A model generated the notes under the pieces. That model made no database searches. It was not told the origin of the DNA and saw only the letters and a program-made list of their open reading frames with translations. From positions 22,317,036 to 22,381,035 of the forward strand of contig JAOWCC010001501.1 in NCBI GenBank assembly GCA_030867875.1: a stretch of 64,000 bases of DNA. The letters are read 5' to 3'. The position numbers and the translations under genes were made by a program. Of the stretch, positions 11,801 to 26,800 are shown piece by piece. Source of the DNA: Actinernus sp. WN-2022. Its lineage: Eukaryota > Cnidaria > Anthozoa > Actiniaria > Actinernidae. Positions within the stretch are counted from its first letter, which is position 1, and every line of letters begins with the position of its first letter.

Positions 11801-14800
11801 TAATAAGTGGTTGGAATCCATTATACTGACATCAATAGTGGAAAAGCAACACATTGCAAATTAGCCGGTAACAAAACGAGCAGGGGACTGGGACCGAGTT
11901 TATAAGAATTACTCTAATTCTAAAATGAAGTTCATCACACGATAGAGCATGTTGAAATTAGTATGTGTGCCAAGTTTGACGTGATTCAAGTGAATCTTGT
12001 CGGAATTATAAGCAATTGAAATTTCTTTGTCCCTCCAAAATTTTACAATGAATGTATGGTTTGGAGGGACAACGTTAAAAAATAAGAGAGTTTGTATGGG
12101 AAAATTGACATATTTGATGCCTTCTAGCATCATCAATATTCAGCCAAAGTTCACCAAACTTTCCAGACTAGCTAAGATTGATCTGTTCTTTTGGAAAATA
12201 ATGCTCACTTTGACTAGTTATTAATTGAATTAGTTTTACTTACTCGGCTCCAGTCCCCCGCTCGTTTTGTTACTGGCTAATGCATGTACTTTCTTGTCGA
12301 TAAAATTCAAAAGGCAATAGAAGAGGGCAATTACTCTTGTGGGATTTTTCTTGATTTTAGCAAAGCATTCAACACTGTCAATCATGCAATTTTGTTAAGA
12401 AAACTTAACCATTATGGCATTCGTGGCATAGCAAATGAATGGTTTGTTTCCTACCTAAGTAATCGAAAGCAGTTTGTTTCTATTGGTAGTGTATCATCAA
12501 ACAAACAACCTATTTCATGTGGTGTCCCTCATATTCAGTTCTTGGCCCTCTTCTATTCCTTATATATATAAATGATTTTATGAACTGTTCAGATCTTTTC
12601 GACTTTCATCTCTTTGCAGATGATACTAATCTTTTTTATGATAATAAGGACATAACTGTTCTAGAGTCAAATATTAATAGTCATCTGGAGTATGTCAGTA
12701 CATGGTTAGCCTGTAACAAACTCTCAATATAGATAAAATTGATTTTGTTATCTTCCACCCCACTCAAAAGAAAATCCTCTTTCCCATCAATTTGGCTATT
12801 CATCAAAAAGTAATTACACAGAAACAAAGTCTAAAGTATTTGGGTGTTTACTTAGATTCAAATCTGAATTGGAAGAGTCAAGTTCAGCATATATCCGCTA
12901 AAATTCGTAGAGGGGTAGGAATATTATCTAAGATTCGTAAATATTTAACTATAAATATCCTAATACAATTATATTATTCTCTGATTTACCCTTTCTTAAC
13001 TTATGGCTTACTAGTATGGGGAAATACTTATCATTCCACATTAAAGCAAGTCATCATTCTTCAAAAAAAGGCAATGAGAATTATGACTCACTCTGACTTT
13101 CGTGAACATAGTAGCCCCCTATTCAAAATCCTTAACATTCTAAAACTCACTGATTTGATAGCTCTAAGCAATGCATTATTTGTGTATGACTATTATACAA
13201 ATAAGCTGCCTTATGCATTTTCAATTTCTTTTTGATAAAATTCATAATTATAACACTGACTGGCCTCAAAAAAATCTTTTTATCTTTCCTCCACTAGAAC
13301 TAACTACGGGAAATTCAGTTTACGCTTCACTGGAGTCAAAATATGGAATGAAATAAAAGAAGATTATAAATCCCTAAGAAGAACGCGGATGATGTCATTG
13401 ATTATATTATACTTACAGTAAGACTTGGTGTATATTACACTGTATAAGCCTGGGTTCTTGCTCACCTTAAAATCCTGTAGTGAAATGAATTTCTCAATCC
13501 CTAATTCAAACATGTCCAGTACATGGCCATCAAAACATCGACCTGAAAATACATTAGAAATGAAAGTAAGCTAGTATATTCATAAACGCAAGGTATTATT
13601 CATAAAGGCATTAGAGCAAGCTACGCCAGTTGTGCAAGCTTGTCATAGGAAGAAAAACATCTACACTCAAATGGCAGAAAATAACAATACCTTTGAGACA
13701 AATGGCCTTGCTCTCGTACCATTGTTACCAGTAAGACTTCTTGCCATACAGGCATGAGAAATGAATAAGGTGCATACAAACTACAGTATACACAACATAA
13801 TTAAACATTGGTTACAACCAGCCTGGTATTTCATTTTTAATTTCATTTGCCATCCAATATTTCATCTCTTTAAAGTGCATTTAAGCACTTCAGTATGTTG
13901 TACTTCAATTGAATGGCCATGTGCAAAAAGGGGTGTGAGCGTTGATTTCACTGAGTGACACTCTGCTCTTATTTGCATTCACTTTACATTTTATGAATCC
14001 AGTTAAAATTTTACGTAGATTGTGATGATTCTTGTATTTGAAAATGCTGATAATAGAAAAAATTCAAGATTTGCAAAAAAATATTGTCTAAGTTTCTCTC
14101 AGGGGTTATCATGACACCCAAGCCGATGACCCCGGGTTCAATTCTCGGCTGTTGCATCACAATATTATTTTCGTTTCCCCTCTCGAAATATCCTTAATAT
14201 CATTCAATTTGTCTATTTCATGCCAACATTCTTTGAAAACAAGAAGAAAAATAATCATAAATGACATTAACTCTTTGTCGTCCGATCGTGTGTGAGCTCA
14301 ATTGGTGAAATCCTGAGTGCTAACTCAACCCTCCCTGCTCAGTTCAAGTTTGGCTAGCCCGGGGTAGTTAAATACTACTGACTTTTTAAGCCGAGGGCTC
14401 AACTTTCTCCACAATGCCATTCGGGTGAATTCTACGAACTGGTCGACGGTAGGTATTGCAACTTCTGTAGGGTTTCCAATGAAATGTGCTCTAATTTTGG
14501 AGAAAAATGCCACTGTCAGAGAGCTTGAGGACATCATTAAGTCTGAGGACGGCTGAAAATTACTTGGTTTGCTTTTAGTAGGCCTTGTGAGGGGATTTCA
14601 CAGGGTTTTTCCGTTGTGTTTGTGCTTTCAGACACAGGAAAAAAATCTTCAATGAAATCCTTGAAATCCTGCAGTTGGCAGTCTTTTACCCCTGCTCAAC
14701 CTATTAGGATGTGTTTTTATCACTTTAAAGCAACGGCTTGAGTCCAAATCACCGCTCTTGGCTGTAGGGGTCCCAGAGGGGGGGACCCCTTGTGGAATTT

Positions 14801-17800
14801 TTGTCCACTACCGAGCATGCAATCGGAGGTGGGAGCAGGAAAATGTGGTCGAGTGAAATGCAGTGCAAACATCGGCGTGGTTCACCGTCGCTTGGTGTGT
14901 TTTGTGAAAACAAACCTGCTGGTTGGAAAGATTAAACAAGGTACTGTAACGACTGAGTGGTTATTTTGTGTTTGCTCTTGATTTCAATATGGAATTATGA
15001 GTTGGGGTAATACAATGTACTTATAAAACTATCTAAACTAACTGAAATTTAGACAAAACAAAACAAATGCATGTTCAGTATTTTCTTTGCACACAGTAGG
15101 GAAAACTCCAATCCTTATTTTAATCTGCTAGGAGCGTTAACTCTTGATAATCTTTATAAATTAAGTAGGGAAAACTCCAATCCTTATTTTAATCTGTTAG
15201 GAGTGTTAACTCTTGATAATATTTAGAAATTAAAAATCTCAATATTTGGTCAGAAAATCTCTATTGACAAATCTAATACTCCAAATACTTTTTCTAGATA
15301 CATTATACATGCATCTGAAATCCATCCTTACAATACCACGTATGCAAAAAAATAATTTATGTGCTCAGTCACTGCATTCCTTCACACAGAAAACGTTTAT
15401 ATTGTATATTCTACATAACAGACACGGTGTATAGGAGAGACGCATACCAGTTACATTTATTGGAGATGATTAATAGAGATGATTACATAATTTACAAGTT
15501 TCAAGATTAATATCTATGTTGTACAAATTTCTAGTAGCTAAAGTAGATTCTATAGTAATTTGGATAAAATTAGGCCCAGTAGCAGAACAGAGTGAGTAAT
15601 GTAAACTGGTAAGGTCAAGTGAATTTGTAATGTGATTACATGCTTATATATTCCAAGGGGGGGTCCTTAGGGAATGCGCAAAGCGCTGATTATGAATTCC
15701 CAATATAAACACAAAAATTTTTGACCCCTTGCAAAAACAAACTATGGCTTATGTATCTTCAACTTCTCCTCATCAAACATTTGGCAAACTATTCCAACTG
15801 AGATAAAGAGCTTAAGACACTCACAGTTTAAAAAACACTATTGCTGGCTTTCACTTGACGTCATAGCCGCCATGTTTGTGCCCTTAAACAATAGATTCCT
15901 CGTTAGCTTCTTTTGTTGGAGCACCAACATGGCCGCCATGCCCTTTGTCATTTCAATCTCTGGGGATTGAGTGAAAACCAGCAATAAGAAACATCTCCTT
16001 AAAGTGTATAATTATATATAAGGTCAAATATTTTTATGATTAATATTGATTCTACATCAAGTGAATAGTTGAATAGTAAAATATTTCTCGAATTGAGTGT
16101 TTCATCCATGAATTATAGAGGTTTCTATTTCCAATATGCTAATGATGTGACGTAAATTTGATGTGAATTTGGGAATTTACTTTCATTTCTTTTTCCTTGT
16201 GAATGAAACTGTTTACTGATTTTGATGAAATATTTGGTAAAATCTCTGATAAAACCTTCAAATATAACATAGATGTTTACAAAAGGTCATTTATCTCTAC
16301 CAGTATGTTTTTGTATAATAAATGAAGACTGAATTTACGTCACCGGCTTGAATATATTATAAATAGAAACCTCTATAACTCATGGATGCAACACTCAAAT
16401 CAAGAAATATTCTACTATTCATTTGATGTAGAATCAATATTAATGATCAAACTATTTGACCTCATATACACTTTAAATTTCAACTACAACCAATAATGAT
16501 GACATACAGTATCTAATTATCAGATAATTTAATTATCATATAATGCACTTTTCATTCCAGCCTGTATTTACACAGTTTTTTTATATATTGTATTTTATAA
16601 TTTTTTGTCTTCCTATGTGGCAGTGGTTAACCCGAAAGCTTAGCTCCTTTAACCACTGCACACTTTTCCTCAATATATCAACTATATATATAATCAAACT
16701 AGCCATTTTATAATGGTAATCTTTACTTAATTTCTGTGTATAGTTTGTATTAAGGTATCAGGAGCCCTTCAAGAGCACTTCCCGAAAACTTTCAATTGCG
16801 CGCGTTAAATTCAAGAAAACCCCTACAAAGTATATATTTTCTGAAAGCTTAATAAACATAGATTCTAGAAAACAGCTTGATTTTCCTCATTAGTAAATAC
16901 TCTTTTATTTATTGTGATTTTAATCCAATTTGACCATTCCTTATACCTGGAGCTCCTGTCCCTCGGGAATTTGACGCAAATCCGCGCTGAAACGACCTTC
17001 ATAAAGTAGAGATATTGATCTAAAAAAGGGTGTCTCAGTTTTCTGATAACTTATTCCGTCGCGAAATTAATCAACTGCAAAGATCCGGAGCACCTTTTTT
17101 AGGGGTTGAAGAAAGAAACATGAAAATATCTCAAGAACAAAACAACGCATAAAAAAACTGAGACACCCTTTTTTGTCAACATATTGATCTAGCCATATGC
17201 CAATTTTCAATCCGATCTATTAAAATCTATAGGGACAGGAGCTTCAAATACATAGGGGAACACGATACCATGTTGTTCATGAAAGGCCGCATGCGATTTT
17301 GCGCGCTTCTGTGAAGGCCATGCAGACCACGATAAGTTAGCTCTTCGGTGCGATATCTTCGGTTTGAATATCGCAGTAGACAAGTTCAATTTTAGCGTTA
17401 CCATTGTCATGGTATTTCACAGAAATCATGAGTGCACAGAGAAGGCAAAGAAGAAGAAAGCGTAGAGAAACAGCCAAACCAGTACAATAACTGTTACGGA
17501 AGATCGTGTTAGGTTTCTGTTGTTCTTCGTCTTCGGCTATCGAAGGCGAAGTTACAGTCGAAACTTCGGGGCAAAGTTTATGGGCACTTGCACTCTTTCA
17601 ACTTGGAATTGACTTTGCAGAATCTGCCCACTGATTATCTTGGTTATAATATGAGCCAAGATCGCTTTCCGTCAGCGTCGACTTTAGTTTCTTCACGGAA
17701 GAAAACAAACATAAGCCCTCCCTAGGCAGCTAGCTTCAAATTACGAATTGAGCTTTATATATATATTATAAAACTATATTTTAGATATGATTTCTGTGTG

Positions 17801-20800
17801 AAACGTAAATGAATATTTGCAACTCAACGGCTTCAACACGAGCTAGACGAGTGAGCGTGTTTCGTGTTTATTTATAAAAGTTCACGTGTTTTTTCGCGGT
17901 TTCCATGAGAACGCTTCACAAGTGCTAATGAGCCGTTGACAGCCTGCTTTCCCGTCCATATTTCTTTTCGCCGTTATTTCTCGTTGAAAATAAAATGTTT
18001 TGGAATTTTATTTTCACTAAACTGTAGAATTCACTAAGTTTGAACCTTCTAAAAAATAAAAAATAAATTTTTCACAAAAATGATCGCATAAAGGGCTCCT
18101 GATACCTTAAGTACTGTTTAATAAAGAAATCTTAAGAAATCTTTTGAAAATACCATCATTTGCATCTATGCATGAACACCTGAGGTGAAAACAATAATAT
18201 TGTTCTAACTGGGTATCAAACATAACGTAACTTTCGATGTTTGAAGGCATGCTAGACAAACGTTTGCACTCAAAATACTAGTTAAGTTATTTACTTCCCG
18301 TATTGATCATTCTCCAACCAGCTCAGCTCTACCACTTGATTTCTGATTTCCAAAAAATAAAGGCACATCTGGTTTGAAGTTACCAGTACGGCTGTATCTG
18401 TACACAGAGTTGCTTTTTCAAAATGTTAGTCTGTTATTCTGACAAGAATCTCCGGTCTTCAATGCTTCAGTATCTTCTCCCCTGCTTGGTTTCCAAGGCG
18501 AAAGAGGAAGAATCCTTCAAGCCTGCAGGTTTTCCTATTCTTAAGTCAGTTATTTTTTTGAGTTTTTGAAATCGGCACTCATGCCTCTTTTGCACACAGC
18601 CCTAGAATTGACATCAAACTTAAAAGCTCTCAAACATAAAATGATTTTTGTTTTCAATTTTAATGGATTTTGACAGAGAAGTACATGTAATGTCACGAAG
18701 TTGGTGCCAAATTACAAATTTCACCTTGTGAGATATTAATTTTGATGATTGCTTCTGACGAAGAAGACAGAGATAATTGAAATATATATCTTTGTTCAAT
18801 CAACGTAGTTTGTTTGTGTGTGTTTTTTGTTGTTGTTGTTTTGTTGTTGTTGTGTTTTTTTTGGGGGGGGAGGTTTCCACTATTTTGCACTGCTCTTAAT
18901 AACAAAATAGTATAAATTCCAAAATTAAAAAAATATCTTACCAATGACAAGGTTATGGGGTCTCTTTTTGGAATGTGATCCAAACACAAACAATGATGCA
19001 TCATTCTTGACAGAGAAAAACTCCTAGGAGACAAACAAGTACACGTTACATTTTTGGCCTTCCTCTTTTGCTCTGAAAAAAGGCAAAAGACAGCACCTTC
19101 TTCTTGTGACATACCCTACAGTTGCCAGTGCCAGTCAGACTTTGAATCAAACCCACAATCTCACATATTAAAAAACCAACAGTCTACCACTGTACTAACT
19201 GGGAAGCTGTTACCGCCTCCCAGTTAGCTCAGTAGTTAAGCTCCGATCTGACAAGCAGGAGGTTGTGGCCGGTTAAACCCTGGCCGGACCAACACTCAGG
19301 GTCTTAATAAAAATAACTGAGTAGAAGGTGCTGCCTTTACATACTAGTAAATGATTAGACCTTCACATCTTCTCGGATAAGGACGTAAAATTGTAGGTTG
19401 ACTAGTGTCCCCAATTAGCTGCAAAGCTAAGTTGACAATTAAATAAAGTCACTTACAGTTTGTGTATTAAGTTTGTAGAGCTCAGATTTATTTTGTATGA
19501 GTGGGAATGAAATACAGCAAGTCAGTATAAACGTACTGTACCCTTGCCATAACTCTGTAATTTGATTGGCTGAAAAGGGCATAAACAATGGGAAGCCATT
19601 TCAATGTTATGGAATACTGTTAGTACTGTAACCATGCCATAAATCATGGCCATAACTGTCCCACTCATACGAAATTAAAACTTTGATCCAAAAACATGTA
19701 CATGTATAAATAGTTTCTGCTTCAATTCTTCTAGTTCACTGCTCCAAATTCTAGCTCTTCTCTAAACAGATATCACTATTGACTTTATTCATAAAGGCAT
19801 CAAAGCAAGGGCGTTGTCCCAGCTTGTCAAAGTAAAAGAGAAAAAAAGTCTATGGTGAAAAAAAACAAAAGAACATGAAAGTGTGGTACAACAGAAACTA
19901 AAACATTCTGACCAATTCCAATGTTGCGATCTTTGGGACAACTGGCCTCACTCTGATACCATTGTTACCACAAGCATGAGATATGAATAAGGTGTATTTC
20001 ACTTACAAGTGACATTTGGTCATCAAATGGTCTCAGTATATTTTTTCTGAAGAAAAAAAAACACAACAAAATTAATCAAGCAAATGAAATCTAAACAACG
20101 CTACATACATACATCTTATTAAACTCACACATGGTCCATACCGTAAATTATAATGGACTGAGTTTTTCCTCTGCTTTATATATTTTATTTTTTTTAATTC
20201 AAGGATTAAGCAAAACATACACGGTGCAGAAACAAAAGGACACAAAGTCCCCTACAAGGTTTAGGCACCAGTAACCCAACCCACAATAAAAACCTGATCA
20301 CACCCATCCCCAGTTACACCCTTGGATTAAGATAATAAGATAGTAAAGCAAAGATAATATTGAAGCAAAAGAAGGATCTAGCAAGAACAGATAATAAAAG
20401 CATTATTTGGCACAGCACGGTCCAAGCACAAAATGTGTTGGCCATAAAAAAAGGGAAATTGAGGATCTATATTATATACTTTATTTAATCATGGAAATCT
20501 CTTCATACATATGCTCTTCCAGAGAGCTGAGAGCCTATATTAAAACTAATTACAAAATCTTTAATATGAATTAAATACAAGATTGGCAGAAAAGTAACTT
20601 CATATATGCTCATTCCAAAAGGGCCATGAGCCTATATTAGTAAGTAAAAAAGGTATTCATTTAAATTATATAGCGCAAATTCTATATGAATATATCCAAA
20701 TGCGCTTCACAAGGTTATTTTTGTGATACAGACTGCTATTGTGGTGCAATGTGCTGCAGTGCAGTTTGAGTGATTGTTAGTACCTCGGAATACCAGGCTG

Positions 20801-23800
20801 TTGTGTCGGGAGACAATCCCCTACTCTTTCTCGAAATAACACAGCTGGTTCTTTCACGTCCCCCTCATATAGATTAGAAGAGGAAGGAGACAAGACCAAC
20901 GGTTTATACGTCCCTGCCCAAGGACACAGCCGGGATTCAAACCCCTGACCTCCCGCACTCTAGACCGTGCTCTACCAACTGAGCTAACCAGTGAGGCAAT
21001 TATATTAAAACTAATACAGAATTTAGAATATGAATTAAATACAAAATTAACACCACTACGATGAAAAATATGTATCTATATCATTTTCTTATAAATGATC
21101 AATAAAACTTCTAAAATTTATGATTGAGCATTGGTTATTTGAAAGATTGTTCCACAGGTAAGCCCCTTTAGTTTAGGGCACAGAACATACATGTAGTTCA
21201 TAGAGGGAGGTGGTTAGGAAACCCAGCAAACTTCAAGGGGCTAACGTGCTGCAATTTATGTTGGAAGGGGGTAAGATAAAAGATTGCTCATTACTTCAGC
21301 TATGGTTGAATGACTAAATGGAAAATACTGATGTCTTCATCAGGTGTACAATATGTTGCTCAGCATCAAAAATCACTTGTCAAGACAAGGCCATTAATAC
21401 AGATGAATAAGGTATCAGATGAATAAGGTGTCAGATAAATATGGTGTCTTGACCAGAACTGGCCAAATGTAGGTGTGCTACTTCAAAATAGGAGGAAACT
21501 AATTATAATGTTTTTGAGCTGTTTATATCTGGCTTTACATCTTGCATACATGTGAGACACAAACTATGGTTTGATTCATTTACATATTAAGTGCAAACAT
21601 TGTCATGTCCTTGGACCCCATTTTGATTGCACTGACAAATAATTCCATTGTTTTAGGGTTAGAGTTTGTATTGTTTCAGGGTAGGCTGTTGTTTGGATAG
21701 CCAGTACTATTCCAGGTTCCAAGGAGGTGAAGGCTGCTCACATATATGCCCTAGCCAATATGCATCATTAACAAGAACATTCAAAATAGCTATTCTTTGG
21801 TGAGAACAGCAGTCAGGTTATTTAACCATATTATGTAGTTATGATATAAAATCATGTTTGCCGCATAGCACTAGTAAGTGTAAAGAATGTGATGTAAAGT
21901 GGTAAGCTGTAGTGCTAAGTGTGCACGCCCTACGAGGGAAAGAGAAAAATTATCTGACCCAAGTGGGAGTCACACGAACCCAATGAAATTTAACATTTAA
22001 CCCTTTCAGTCATTTAACCCTTTCAGTGCCACAAGTAACATCCAAATTCTCCTTACTGATCTTCATACATTTCTTGTAGTCAGTTAAGAGAATTTGGTGT
22101 CCCATCAAACTGTTTTTCCCAGGTGATCAACTACAATATTCTCATGACCTGCCTGCTTCACTTTGTTCTGACATCTTAAAGAGAAGTTAGGTGTTGATCA
22201 CCCTCAGAGGTTAAATGGTGAGTTTGTATCTTATGCAGGGGGCATCTTATTTTAACTCATCTTAATGACCCTATTAATTGAAGGGCTATGTGCAAAATGG
22301 GTGTAAGCGACTCCTGATCACATTCTAAATTCTTCTTCATTGTTTTCTAAGGGAGAATTTAGAACCTGATCAGGAGCCACTTACATCCTTGTTGCACACA
22401 GCCCTTCCATTTCTACTACATGATTATACATGTATGTTTACCAACCTATGAAACATCACTGCATGAGGCTTTTTCAGCGCACACTATAAAAAATAATGCA
22501 TTAATTTTGGAATTTTGTAAGTGTAGCAGGTTTAATTCCTATGATTATGACATGGAAGTGGAAGCATTTTCTATTAATCCACTTTTACGCCGAAGGCCTG
22601 GGTTGAAAACCCCAGTCAAAGCAATGCATTTTAAGGTGCAAACACTGAGCTCTCAACATTGGGGACTCATGGCTTGGATGAATACTTGATGTAAAGACAT
22701 TGACCATATTCATAAAGGGTGACTTGTTAGTCAAGGGTGACTTGTGAGTCAAGGGTGACTTGTTAGTCAAGGGTGACTTGTGAGTCAAGGGTGACTTGTG
22801 AGTCAAGGGTGACTTGTGAGTCAAGGGTGACTTGTGAGTCAAGGGTGACTTGTGAGTCAAGGGTGACTTGTGAGTCAAGGGTGACTTGTGAGTCAAGGGT
22901 GACTTGTGAGTCAAGGGTGAGTGAGGTCAAGGGTGACTTGTGAGTCAAGGGTGAGTGAGGTCAAGGGTGACTTGTGAGTCAAGGGTGACTTGTGAGTCAA
23001 GGGTGACTTGTGAGTCAAGGGTGACTTGTGAGTCAAGGGTGACATTGACGTTATTCATACAGGCATCAAAGTGAGGTCAAGGGTGCTTACCATTCACATC
23101 AAACCTCTGGTTGGAAATTTAAAATATTATAATGGGAAATATAAAATAATATATATATGCTACAATGAACATGCATCCACCTGTAAGACCAAAAAGAGTG
23201 GGAAAAGTGGATTTCCCCAACCAGTAGCCCTTGTTTCACCAGTACAATACTGTGGATTGTTCAGACCACTGGTACCCAATACCAAGGTTATGGACCATCT
23301 CAACTTTTCTGCCATTTTAAAATTTGATTTTCAAACCGGAATTTCAATTATTGACTATAGTATATACAGACTATATTACATGTATCTAGCTGGTACTAAT
23401 ATCTGGGCAATAAAAGTTAGCCTTCAAATTTTACATTGGGATTATAAATATACAGAACTGTTCCGGTCCCTTAAAATGTTGATCGTGTAGCCAAATAAAA
23501 ATAATCTGAATATTTAAGCTATCTGACAATAATATTGGTAGTTTTGGCTGGCTTTTAGTTCAAGACAAACAGTTTTATTCACTCACAGTTGAGTGACACT
23601 TCAAAGGAGAAAATTGATGCACTTCACTGCATAGTGAAACTACCATAGATCAACCAACAACTGGGCAGTTTCATATGAAATTCCCTAAGAAACTTCACAA
23701 TATTTGGAGTACTTGATAATACAGGTAAGCTATTTAAAAGATCAAGGTTATCAATCAATACCAGCTAGAATTGAATTATTCTTTAATAAGAGCTGTGTAA

Positions 23801-26800
23801 ATCTGCACTAAGACTTAATTGTCTTAGGGACAATCGACATATGTTTAGTGCCCTGCTTACGGTTACCGGATACCTTCAAAACGAAAAAGATGGGGGAAAT
23901 TTCGCACAGAAATTTAGTTTTAGTAGTAGTATCTCATATACCAAAAGCGGTGTTAAAAAAAAAAAATATTGATGGAGAAATACCAAAAGAAAGTTTTTAA
24001 CCAGAAGTAAAAGGTTCTGTTTGATTGACAGCAGATCAATAAACACATGACAAGTGCTCACTCGCCCGTAACAATGGTGTGGGAAAGCTAGCGCATATTA
24101 AATTCATGTTTACATTTATTGAGAAAAGTTTTTCCACACACGATTCCATAATTCCATCGGTTGTTGGCCTTATGTCTTCCAAAAAGCAAGCAGGATGGCC
24201 TTAACTAAGTTGGAAAACAAATAAAAAATTAAAGCAAAACAAGGCCAAACAAATGCATACGACAAAAGCCAAATAGATAAATAGAAGTCCTCGCAAAACC
24301 AGACAAGGGTTCGTATTTTTACTTTCAGACAGAGAACCGAGTGGTCCACATCCGAACATAATAAAAGAAGAATTGATAGGAGCCAGCCGAGAGAATATTT
24401 GTTTCCAAGAAATTTAGATGGAAACGTATTAAAAGTCTGGCGGTGACTCTGAATCGCTTGAAACAATCTCGCTATTGCCGTGCTGTTTCAGACGCCAGCA
24501 AATCGCTGTCTCCTCTACTAACTATGCTGGCATTAGAGGTGTCTCTAGGTGTTCACCTTGGCTTTGTCCCTTGAGGTCTTTTTGTCTGTCCCATTTTTCA
24601 AGTTACACAAGAGAACTAGAACAACCGGCTATATTCTCATTTTCTCGATGTGGCACGTAGCTTTGATCGGAAGTCAACATCGGCAGGAAATCTTGACACT
24701 GAGATAGTTGGACTGTGACGAGAAATGATTGGCCAAGAGCTCACTAATTGTTGGAGAGGCGGGGCTTCAGATTCACACACAACAGACAGCTAATTTTTTT
24801 GAAGTGCTATTTTCTACGCTTTCGATTTTCAACCAAAAATAGAGTTTTAAAAAAGCTCCCACTCAAGAGGAATTTATTTGATTTGTGTGAAATTTTCACA
24901 AAATATCAATTGCTATCGCAGCTGCAAAAGAGTGTCGGGGAATTGGGAAATTCTAAAAAGAGAGCTCTTGACAGTGTTTCTCGCATATCTACTCTGACTA
25001 TATTTTCGCCTTTTCCATACATCCCAGCCACTTTTTGGACAAATTTGATAGGAAATATAGGCTGTGCAAGTCCTAAATATAGAAAAATATAGGATTTTTT
25101 CCCAAAATATAGGCACTTTATAGGAGCTAAAATAGCTTTCAAACAATAAATAGTAAACAATAAACACACAATTTTTAAAACATGTGAACTTTTAATGTGT
25201 TTGATCAAACCTGTTTTTTTTTATTGATAGGAATTTTTTTTGCTTTTGTTAATTCACAACAAAAATGCTAAAAAGTGCAAAATATAAATGTATCACTCAG
25301 CATACATCCTATTTATAGGAAATATAGGAGGATTTCTTGAAATATAGGCTCTTTATAGGATCCTATACAAATTACAGGATATATAGGAAATATAGGAGGT
25401 CTGGGATGCCTGCTTTTCACAAAGAGCAGGATAACTTTTGAACTAAATTGAATTTTGAAATTCCCGACACCCTTTTGTAATACGATTCCTCTGAAATGCG
25501 ACAAAGCAAACAGATTTTAAAACTTTAAAATATTTTCAGAGTTGGAGCTTCTGAAAGCCATCTCACTAGATCGGAGAAACAGGATCGTGGAAAATTAGAG
25601 ATTTTCAAAGAACTCACAACTTTTTATGAATTCTTGTCGCCAATTTTATAAGCTTTAACCCTTTCACTCCTGGACGCATTTGGGCTCAATGGGTGAAATG
25701 CAGAGTGCTAACTCAACCCTCCCCCCTCAGTTCCAGTTTGGCTAGCCCGGGCTAGTTAAATACTGCTGACTTTTTAAACCAAGGGCTCAAACTTTCCCCA
25801 TGATGCCATTCGGCAGAATTCTACAGACTCGGCGGCGGTGAGTATGGTTTCTTCTGTAGGTTTTCCAATGAAATGTGCTCTAATTTTGGACAAATAAGCC
25901 ACTGTAAGAGAGCTAGAGGACATCATTAAGTCTGATGACGGCTGAAAAGTACTTGGTTTGCTTTTAGTAGGCCTTGTGAGGGGTTTCATAGGGTTTTTCT
26001 TTTGTGTTTCTGCTTTGGGACACATTTAAACTCATCACCAATAGATGAGCTTGGGGATAGGTACCTTTGGTTGAAGTGCCGGACGACGCATGTCCAAGCA
26101 CAACAAGGAGGTAACCATGGCAACCCTGCCACAGTCCACCCCCTGGTACCTGTCACACTGAAGATTCAGTGGAATACTTACCCATCCCATCAATACTTAC
26201 CACAGGGAGAGGAGGGTGGGAGCAGTGATCCGCAACGATCAGCAAGCAAAGGCACTGACTAGCAAACACCAATGATCCGCGATGATCAGCAAGAAAGCTA
26301 TGACTGAAATGACCACGTACAAACAACATGTAGTCCCTGCCAGGCCCCTGGGCCCCCCGCATAACATCTCTCTATGGGGGATGACTGCTGGCCAGCATTG
26401 TCTCGAGTTTAACTTAGCCTAAATTACATTTAGCCACATGAAATAATTATTCACTGAAACCCTTGAAATTCTGCAGTTGGTTGTCTTTTCCCCCTGCTCA
26501 ACCTATTAGGATGTGTTTTTTGTCACTTTAAAGCAACGGCTTGAGTCCAAATCACCGCTCTTGGTTGTAGGGGTAAAAGACTTATAAAAAAAACCTACAG
26601 GAGTCCCAGAGGGGGGGTCCCCTTGTGATTTTTTTGTTGATTACCCAGCATGCAATTGGAGGTGGGAGCAGGAAAAACATGGTGGAGAGAAGTGCAGCAT
26701 TAAGAATAGCATGCTTCACAGTCGCAATGTGTGTTTTGTGCAAACAAACCTGGTGGTTCGAAAGATTAAAGAAGGTACTGTAACGACTGAGTGCTGATTT

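Noticed and set aside
22585..22948. Open frames with THKSPL or SQVTLD repeats
   Set aside because: They are translations of the 18-bp minisatellite. A unit of 18 nt keeps any frame open.
24170..25208. Several overlapping 60-114 codon frames on both strands
   Set aside because: They fall in repeat-rich intronic DNA (ATATAGGA-type repeats) with hydrophobic, AT-driven composition. No family resemblance.
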